From contig PBAU01000015.1 in the NCBI GenBank assembly GCA_002716355.1, forward strand, positions 1-15,233: 15,233 nucleotides of DNA, written 5' to 3'. Source of the stretch: a bacterium. GTDB taxonomy: Bacteria; UBP7; UBA6624. Of the stretch, positions 1 through 5,562 are shown in pieces. Position numbers and translations under genes: made by a program. How positions within the stretch are numbered: position 1 is the first letter of the stretch; every line of letters starts with the position of its first letter. Below the pieces are notes generated by a model, which ran no database searches, was not told the DNA's origin, and was given only the letters and a program-made list of their open reading frames with translations.

Positions 1-56
1 GGTAGTTTGTATTTAAAATCAACTACATTACCTGAATAAAATAACAAGGAGTATTT

Positions 57-872
57 ATGGATCTGGCAACCATAATCGGATTAATTAGTGGAACAGCATT
101 AATTCTATTTTCAATGTTTTTAGAAGCAACAAAAAGCAGTATATCTATGTTGAAATTTTGGAGCCCATCAAGTATTATGATTGTTTTAGGTGGAACATTA
201 GCAGCAACATCAGTTGCTTTTAGATTAAAAGAGGTGGCGCGTGTTATTTCTATTATTAAATATGCATTTATTAAGCCTAAGTTTGTGCTGCATGAATTAG
301 TACAAGCTATTATTGAGTTAGCAGAGGCTAATCGTAAAGGACCTGCAGAATTAGAAAAAGAAATTCCAAACATTAAATATCCATTTTTACAAGATGGAGT
401 GCAATTTATTACTCAAGGAATCAAGCTAGATGAGTTGCGAGAAATTTTAGAAGAAAGAGAAGCTTTTAGATATAAAAGAGAATTACACGAATCTGAACTT
501 ATGAAAACAATGGGAATTTATGCACCAGCATTTGGTATGGTTGGAACTTTAATTGGTTTGGTGATTATGTTGTTTGGTATGGGTGGCAACGATAGTGGCG
601 GCGGAGGCGCAGGAGGCATTGGAAGCATTGGTCCAGCTATGGGTGTTGCATTAATTACAACCTTTTATGGGGCTATTTTAGCTAATTTAATTTTTAATCC
701 TTTTGCAGAAAAAATTAAATCTCGTAATAAAGAAAACGTACAAGCTTTTAAAATTATTATTGAAGGTGTTTGCATGCTACATCAAAAGAAACATTACTTT
801 GATGTAAAAGATAAATTAACTTCTTATATCCCAACCGAAGACCGTTTAAAATATTTTAAAGATGATGAATAA
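57..872 (+). CDS. MotA-like stator subunit of an ion-driven motor
   Basis: Inner-membrane stator subunit of the MotA/PomA family, which with MotB forms an ion channel that drives rotation. The 271 residues fit MotA length and layout: two N-terminal membrane segments (about 3-22 and 38-56), a large cytoplasmic loop (about 57-150), and two C-terminal membrane segments (about 154-174 and 192-213). The two prolines important for MotA function (E. coli P173 and P222) align with P157 in YAPAFGMVGTLIGLV and P193 in GPAMGVALITTFYGA. In the loop, NRKGPAELE aligns with the E. coli R90-E98 segment that touches FliG; the glutamate is kept as E100, while the R90 position is Asn with Arg next to it. An unusual glycine-rich stretch (176-192) lies between the last two helices. 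AAGGAG at 46-51, five bases upstream, supports the start. It is first gene of the operon and overlaps the MotB-like gene. MotA family rather than ExbB/TolQ is clear from length, loop and partner; the flagellar role is not established. Confidence 0.9.
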   Translation: MDLATIIGLISGTALILFSMFLEATKSSISMLKFWSPSSIMIVLGGTLAATSVAFRLKEVARVISIIKYAFIKPKFVLHELVQAIIELAEANRKGPAELEKEIPNIKYPFLQDGVQFITQGIKLDELREILEEREAFRYKRELHESELMKTMGIYAPAFGMVGTLIGLVIMLFGMGGNDSGGGGAGGIGSIGPAMGVALITTFYGAILANLIFNPFAEKIKSRNKENVQAFKIIIEGVCMLHQKKHYFDVKDKLTSYIPTEDRLKYFKDDE

Positions 873-1578
873 ACAAGAATTAGACCAATTTGAAGATGAA
901 ATAAGAGGGAGTATTAAAGAAGAGCAGTCATGGATGATGACATATGCAGACATGATGACACTTTTATTTGCTTTTTTTGTTCTTCTTTTTTCTATGTCAA
1001 CAATAGATCCAGTAAAAATATCCCAACTTATGGATGGAATGGGAGATCAACCAGAATTAAAATCATTTAATGAGATAACCAAAGAGTTTGAAGACATATT
1101 AGAAGAACTAAATATTGAGAATCAAGCAAAAGTTTCTAGGGATCCAAGAGGCGTTACATTAGAAATTGATGGAGATATTTGTTTTGAATCAGCAAGCACT
1201 CAGCTACATGAAACATTAATCCGAGTATTAGATTTAGCCGCAAAGAAAGTATTAAGTCAGGCAGATGATCCAAGACTGATTACTGTAGAGGGGCATACTG
1301 ATGCAGATCAAATTCCAAAGGAATTAAGAAAGTTTTTTCCAACAAATTGGGAATTATCTGCTGCAAGAGCTTCAAAAGTTGTAAATTATTTGATTGATAT
1401 TGGTGTAAATTCTGGTAAATTACAGGCATCTGGATATGCCGATAGATGGCCTGCAAGTTTATCTTGGTATGATGTTCGAAGCGGTAAAGTCAATAATGCT
1501 GTTATTGCAGAAAATAATAAAACCGAGGAACAAAAAAAAATAAATCGCAGAATCAAAATTGTTTTTAGTAAAAATTAA
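862..1578 (+). CDS. MotB-like stator subunit with OmpA peptidoglycan-binding domain
   Basis: Partner of the MotA-like protein and peptidoglycan anchor of the stator. A short cytoplasmic N-terminus leads into one membrane helix (about 24-46) with the signature WMMTYADMMTLLFAFFVLLF. D30 matches the essential ion-carrying aspartate of MotB (E. coli D32). After a linker of about 85 residues, an OmpA/MotB C-terminal domain (about 95-238) carries VEGHTD (142-147), NWELSAARA (162-170) and the closing NRRIKI (228-233). At 238 residues it is on the short side for MotB because the linker is compact. The reading frame overlaps the end of the MotA-like gene by 11 bases, with tandem ATG codons at 862 and 865 and no clear ribosome site, so translational coupling is likely. 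The periplasmic domain argues for a wall-anchored stator, unlike ExbD or TolR. Whether the ion is H+ or Na+ cannot be told from the sequence. Confidence 0.92.
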   Translation: MMNKQELDQFEDEIRGSIKEEQSWMMTYADMMTLLFAFFVLLFSMSTIDPVKISQLMDGMGDQPELKSFNEITKEFEDILEELNIENQAKVSRDPRGVTLEIDGDICFESASTQLHETLIRVLDLAAKKVLSQADDPRLITVEGHTDADQIPKELRKFFPTNWELSAARASKVVNYLIDIGVNSGKLQASGYADRWPASLSWYDVRSGKVNNAVIAENNKTEEQKKINRRIKIVFSKN

Positions 1579-1595
1579 ACTTATTGGGAGAATGA

Positions 1596-2903
1596 ATGAA
1601 CCAAAAATTTAAAACAATTATAAATAAAACATTCTTTGTATGTTTGTTTTTGAGTATTGCTCTAATGCAAAATGCAGAATTAATAACCCAAAAAATTAAT
1701 GTAGAAAATGCTATTAGAGATAAAGTGAATGTAACATTAAATAAATTATTAGATCAATCACAGTATGTAATTATCGTGAATGCAAGAATGGATGTTAAGG
1801 CATTTTCAATGAATGATAATTCTACATCTAGTCAGCAGCAAACTAGAAACTATTATAGTCCTATCCCTGGTTTACTACCAACAGTACCACAGAATATTAA
1901 AAAATCAACAGGAACAACTTATCAGTATTCTTCTGATAAATATTTATTATATGGCTTAGATATTGCAATTTATTTAGACGAATCAACAGCAACAGGTTCA
2001 ATGAAACAAAACATTATTCGTTTAGTAAATGATGCAATTCCAGAATTAGTTGATTGTGAAGATTGTATACGATTTGAAACTATGAGCATGAATAACTCAA
2101 CCAGTTCAAGCTATCAAGATTTATTAAATAGAATTGAAACATTAGAACAAGAAAGAAGAGATGCCGAAGCTCAATTGATTAATTGGAAGTTTGACCAATT
2201 AGAAAGTCAGTTACTTATTGCGCAACAAAGAGAAAGATCTCGAGAAATTGCAGATTCGGCGAGATTGGCTAATTTACAAAAAATTGAATTAGAATATAGA
2301 AAAAAACAAGATTCTTTATATGTTTTAACATCAATCAATTTAAATGAAGCAATTAAAGGAAGAATTCAATCTGAATCAGATTTAAATGATAAATTAATTG
2401 ATATTATTAAAAGCGGTATGGACTCCAATGCAGATAGCGATATTATTGGAGGAGGTACTGATTCAGATATTGATAGGTCTAAATCAAATAATGCAGGATT
2501 ATTAATGTGGATTGGCTTTGCAGTTATTGTCTTGTTATTAGGTACATTAATATTAATGGTTATGAAAAATAAACAGCCAGTTTATTTAAAGCCTAAAAAT
2601 TCAAATAAACAGCCCGAATCTTCTGGTTCAGAATCTAATCAAAAACAAAATTTTGATGCCACTCAATCAACAGTTGTACCACCAACTCAAACTACAAGTT
2701 CTGATTCTTTAGATTTAACAGCAACTAGCGCAAATGAAGATGGAGATGTGATGAGATCAGAATTAAAGTCTTTACGTCAATCTGCTGTAGCAATGAGCGT
2801 AAGTCAGAAAGATGGAGCAAATCAAATTGTAAAAGATTGGTTAGATAGTTCTAATGAAGATGGAAATAGTTCAGATGAACAATCTGATGATAAGAAGAGT
2901 TAA
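1596..2903 (+). CDS. FliF-like (MS-ring-like) membrane protein with periplasmic coiled coil
   Basis: No close family is recognised on sight, but the layout resembles a shortened FliF, the ring protein that carries FliG. Seen directly: an N-terminal hydrophobic segment (about 12-25), a periplasmic part, a second membrane helix (about 301-323) and a 110-residue polar cytoplasmic tail. Residues 34-66 (helix, then YVIIVNARMDV), a proline/serine-rich loop (70-115), and 117-164 (LLYGLDIAIYLD, a helix, then IRFETMSM) follow the order of the split ring-building domain 3 of FliF. The tail segment GANQIVKDWL (407-416) resembles the C-terminal FliG-binding motif of FliF, and a FliG-like gene comes next. 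Unlike FliF (usually over 500 residues), ring-building domains 1 and 2 are missing, and a charged coiled coil (about 173-245) sits between the ring domain and the second membrane helix. CEDC at 154-157 could form a periplasmic disulfide. GGGAG at 1586-1590 sets the start. The first hydrophobic segment could also be a signal peptide. Confidence 0.6.
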   Translation: MNQKFKTIINKTFFVCLFLSIALMQNAELITQKINVENAIRDKVNVTLNKLLDQSQYVIIVNARMDVKAFSMNDNSTSSQQQTRNYYSPIPGLLPTVPQNIKKSTGTTYQYSSDKYLLYGLDIAIYLDESTATGSMKQNIIRLVNDAIPELVDCEDCIRFETMSMNNSTSSSYQDLLNRIETLEQERRDAEAQLINWKFDQLESQLLIAQQRERSREIADSARLANLQKIELEYRKKQDSLYVLTSINLNEAIKGRIQSESDLNDKLIDIIKSGMDSNADSDIIGGGTDSDIDRSKSNNAGLLMWIGFAVIVLLLGTLILMVMKNKQPVYLKPKNSNKQPESSGSESNQKQNFDATQSTVVPPTQTTSSDSLDLTATSANEDGDVMRSELKSLRQSAVAMSVSQKDGANQIVKDWLDSSNEDGNSSDEQSDDKKS

Positions 2904-2929
2904 TATATTATAAGGATAAAATAATTATT

Positions 2930-3865
2930 ATGGGAAATGATTTAATAGATACTTTAGCAGGATTAGATAAATCAGCAATTTTATTTCAAGTTTTAGGTGA
3001 GTCTTTAGCCTTAACTATGTTTCAAAGTTTATCTGAGAGCGAAGTTTTAAAAATTAGAGTACGCTCTAAAGAGTTGAAAAATATTCCTTTTGATATTAAG
3101 CAGGCAGTTCTTGAAGAATTTTATTTCAAGATGATGACTCAAAAATATAGACAAGTAAGCAAGTCAAATAAGCTGTTTTCTTTTTTAGATGAATTAAATG
3201 ATGAACAAATATTTTATTTAACTAATACTGAATCTGCAAAAGTTATAGCCCTAACTCTTGATCAGCTATCAGAAGAAAGAAAAATAAAAATTCTTAATCG
3301 TTTTAATGCAAGCATTAAACATAATATTATTATTGAATTTGCCCAACTAAATGAAATTCCCCTAGAAGGTGTTGTGAATATTGCGCATGAATTAAAAAAG
3401 AAAATATCTTTTATACCCGGACCAAAGGAATTTAGTAGAGGAGGAGCACAAAGTATTGCTGCTTTACTGAATCAAATGAGCATTGAAGAATCAGAACAAT
3501 ATTTAAGCCAAATTGAACAAGATGATCCAGAACTTTATTCTAAAGTAAAAAAATACTTTTTATCTTTTGAGGATTTGTTAGATATGCCTGATCATTTAAT
3601 GCAAATATTTTGGAAAAATCCTGATGCAACAGATGTAGATACATTAGCTCAAGCATTAAAAGGCTTTGATCAAGACGTTGTTGATAGGATATTGTCATAT
3701 TTGCCTACAAGAAAACAAAAAATGTATACACCTATCACAACACCATTATCAAAGCGAGATGCAGAAGGCGCACAACAATCTATTATGAAAGTCGCAAAAG
3801 AAATGTCTAAAAACAAAGAATTAAACCTTGATGATATTTTATCAGAAACAGAAATGATAGATTAG
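2930..3865 (+). CDS. FliG-like rotor (switch) protein
   Basis: Cytoplasmic protein resembling FliG, which couples the MS ring to the stator. At 311 residues it is slightly shorter than typical FliG (about 330-345). The N-terminal domain starts with LDKSAILFQVLGESLALTMF (12-31), matching the FliG opening that binds FliF. A middle armadillo-like domain spans about 90-158, a GG hinge lies at 171-172, and the C-terminal domain follows (GGAQSIAALLNQMS, then YFLSFEDLLDMPD in place of the MFXF region, then ALKGFDQ and the torque helix). By hand alignment to E. coli FliG, K244 and R261 match K264 and R281, but the acidic pair D288/D289 is replaced by P268/I269. The EHPQ motif used for FliM binding reads TESAK (100-104). 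This fits a FliG working without a normal C-ring. It is 26 bases after the FliF-like gene, is last in the operon, and is followed by a terminator. A weak AAGGA lies 13 bases upstream of the start. Confidence 0.8.
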   Translation: MGNDLIDTLAGLDKSAILFQVLGESLALTMFQSLSESEVLKIRVRSKELKNIPFDIKQAVLEEFYFKMMTQKYRQVSKSNKLFSFLDELNDEQIFYLTNTESAKVIALTLDQLSEERKIKILNRFNASIKHNIIIEFAQLNEIPLEGVVNIAHELKKKISFIPGPKEFSRGGAQSIAALLNQMSIEESEQYLSQIEQDDPELYSKVKKYFLSFEDLLDMPDHLMQIFWKNPDATDVDTLAQALKGFDQDVVDRILSYLPTRKQKMYTPITTPLSKRDAEGAQQSIMKVAKEMSKNKELNLDDILSETEMID

Positions 3866-3893
3866 AATTGAATTTAAAAATAAGTTTTCATAT

Positions 3894-3926
3894 AAAAAAA
3901 ACCTCTTTTATGAAGAGGTTTTTTTA
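3894..3926. terminator. Bidirectional intrinsic terminator
   Basis: CCTCTT (3902-3907) pairs with AAGAGG (3913-3918) around a five-base loop, and the stem is lengthened by A-tract/T-tract pairing (3895-3901 with 3919-3925) to about 13 base pairs. The T run on either strand allows termination in both directions. It lies between the 3' ends of the convergent FliG-like and dockerin genes, so it probably ends both transcripts. Confidence 0.88.
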
Positions 3927-3957
3927 TATCCAATAAATTATATAATAATTTTATTAA

Positions 3958-5478
3958 TTATCCTAAAATCATATTAATCATGGCAACGACATCTAAAACA
4001 TTTATAACACCATCTTCATTTAAATCTGAGCAAGCATTATAATTATCTTCACAGTCAGCACACAGTATAATATTAATTGTTAGAACGACATCTAGAACAT
4101 TTAATACTCCATCTGCATTTGCATCCCCATATAATTGACCACATTCATCGCCAGATCCACCAAGATCTAAGTCTAGGGTTACAAATTGTCCACTACCATC
4201 GCTAAATATAAATTCGGCAGCATTACCACCACCAATTGTTGCGCTAAATGTTACACCTTCTTCATATGCATGTCCATCAGGCGTCATAATAAAAACCATA
4301 TCTTCTACCATAACTTCATGAGCTGTTGCTAAATTATTTTCAGCATCTGTATATAAAACAGAAACTATACCTGTTTCAGTATCATATGTTGGGTTTGTAA
4401 GAGAGGGTAAAGAGTTGTCATTTTGCGATTGAGTAGACATAACCAATACCCCAAGATCTGACGTATCTAAAATATTAGTTGAAATATCTAAACCACTAAG
4501 GCCCGCCTCAACTGTAGTACCAACTAAAGCAACCCCATTTAAGGAATTAGGCCAAACTCCCCAATCAGCATCATTAGTAATAATTGATAGTAAAGATGAA
4601 GCTTGAAAATTATTACCAGCAGTTGAATAACTAAAATTCTCACTTAAAACCTCAAATCCTCCAACTTCTCCTGTTGTTAAATCACCATCAATTTTATAAA
4701 TTGCAGGATAAAGCTGACCAAAACCGCCATCACCCCAAGCATATGCATAGGCAACAGGGTTTTCAGCCTCTGGATTTACTATTGCAATAGAATATAAATT
4801 CCATGGTCCAAAAAAAGACCCAGAATCACAGCAAGATCCAGATAATCCTAATGAAGCAAATAATTTATCATCACTATATGTTGCTTTTATATTAACTATA
4901 TCTTGGCTAGCACTAGTTTCTCCAGATTCATCAGTTACTAATGTAGTATATAAATTATTTGCTGGAGGCCATTGGTTATTTTCATTATATGGAGATTGTG
5001 AAACGGTAATTTGACCAAAATCAAGCCCAAGGGAGTTAGAATCAATAGAACCTTGTAAGTACCAATCAACATTATCGCCACCATTTGTTGTAGTTGTTGC
5101 GCCCCATGTACTTTCATATCCCTCTTCATTTATAGGATTTACATTTGAATTTTCTATCCAGCTTTGTTGATTATCAGTAGAAACAAAAACACTTGCAGAT
5201 GTACTTTCAGCTTGTATTAGCGAATCTGATAAATCTGCATGAGTTGTAAAGTTAACTGCTGGAGCTGAAGAACATAAATTTTCTAATAATTCTTCTCTAA
5301 CATTTGGCATAACTTGGTTAACTGCATTTTTTGCAACCATTGCTCGCTCCCAAATAAGTTGAGCGGCTTCCTTATGAATTTGTTCCCATTGTTGAGCAGT
5401 GGGCTGTTGATAATTATTATTAAAACCCAGCGAGCTTAAAATCCATAAAAAACTAAAAATTTTCATACATGTATACAT
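3958..5478 (-). CDS. Secreted protein with C-terminal dockerin-type repeat pair
   Basis: Predicted exported protein of 506 residues and unknown function. A hydrophobic N-terminus (about 5-19, MKIFSFLWILSSLGF) acts as a signal peptide. A helical, Gln/Ala-rich segment (about 22-70) follows, then a long acidic, Ser/Asn/Gly-rich and probably beta-rich body (about 75-440) with no family I recognise. The C-terminus has two dockerin type I-like calcium loops, DANADGVLNVLD (452-463) and DLNEDGVINVLD (485-496). Both have Asp/Asn at loop positions 1, 3, 5, 9 and 12 and are followed by a hydrophobic helix ending in NIIL or NMIL. Paired cysteines (CADC, CSD) lie between them. Such C-terminal repeats are frequent on secreted proteins of marine FCB bacteria outside cellulosomes, where they may be sorting or assembly modules; that role is inference. 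The gene is convergent with the motor operon and shares its terminator. The first ATG is preferred over the one four codons later because GAGG lies at the right distance. Confidence 0.8.
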   Translation of the reverse strand: MYTCMKIFSFLWILSSLGFNNNYQQPTAQQWEQIHKEAAQLIWERAMVAKNAVNQVMPNVREELLENLCSSAPAVNFTTHADLSDSLIQAESTSASVFVSTDNQQSWIENSNVNPINEEGYESTWGATTTTNGGDNVDWYLQGSIDSNSLGLDFGQITVSQSPYNENNQWPPANNLYTTLVTDESGETSASQDIVNIKATYSDDKLFASLGLSGSCCDSGSFFGPWNLYSIAIVNPEAENPVAYAYAWGDGGFGQLYPAIYKIDGDLTTGEVGGFEVLSENFSYSTAGNNFQASSLLSIITNDADWGVWPNSLNGVALVGTTVEAGLSGLDISTNILDTSDLGVLVMSTQSQNDNSLPSLTNPTYDTETGIVSVLYTDAENNLATAHEVMVEDMVFIMTPDGHAYEEGVTFSATIGGGNAAEFIFSDGSGQFVTLDLDLGGSGDECGQLYGDANADGVLNVLDVVLTINIILCADCEDNYNACSDLNEDGVINVLDVVAMINMILG

Positions 5479-5486
5479 TATAAGTA

Positions 5487-5490
5487 CCTC
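5487..5490 (-). promoter_or_regulatory. Ribosome binding site of the dockerin gene
   Basis: GAGG on the minus strand ends eight bases before the ATG at 5476-5478. The alternative in-frame ATG at 5464-5466 would be 20 bases away, too far for this site, so the site favours the upstream start. Confidence 0.55.
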
Positions 5491-5520
5491 ATTAATTATT
5501 TTGCGTAGGAAATATAATAC

Positions 5521-5526
5521 ATTATA
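5521..5526 (-). promoter_or_regulatory. Possible -10 element upstream of the dockerin gene
   Basis: A perfect TATAAT on the minus strand lies about 43 bases before the dockerin start, in the 84-base gap after the ppdK stop codon. No convincing -35 hexamer is found 16-18 bases upstream, and the region is very AT-rich, so chance occurrence is plausible. If real, the dockerin gene has its own promoter rather than depending on ppdK read-through. Confidence 0.3.
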
Positions 5527-5562
5527 ACATAAAATCTATATATAAAAATATTACAAATTGTA

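Noticed and set aside
23-373. Open frame antisense to the MotA-like gene
   Set aside because: It lies entirely opposite a well-supported gene, has no recognisable domain or ribosome site, and its composition fits an antisense shadow.
57-1578. MotA/MotB-like pair as ZorA/ZorB of a Zorya anti-phage system
   Set aside because: ZorA has a long cytoplasmic tail, which is absent here, and no helicase or nuclease genes follow. The downstream genes are FliF- and FliG-like instead.
5464-5466. Alternative ATG start of the dockerin protein (residue 5)
   Set aside because: It gives a slightly cleaner signal peptide, but the GAGG site would be 20 bases away; the upstream ATG has proper spacing.
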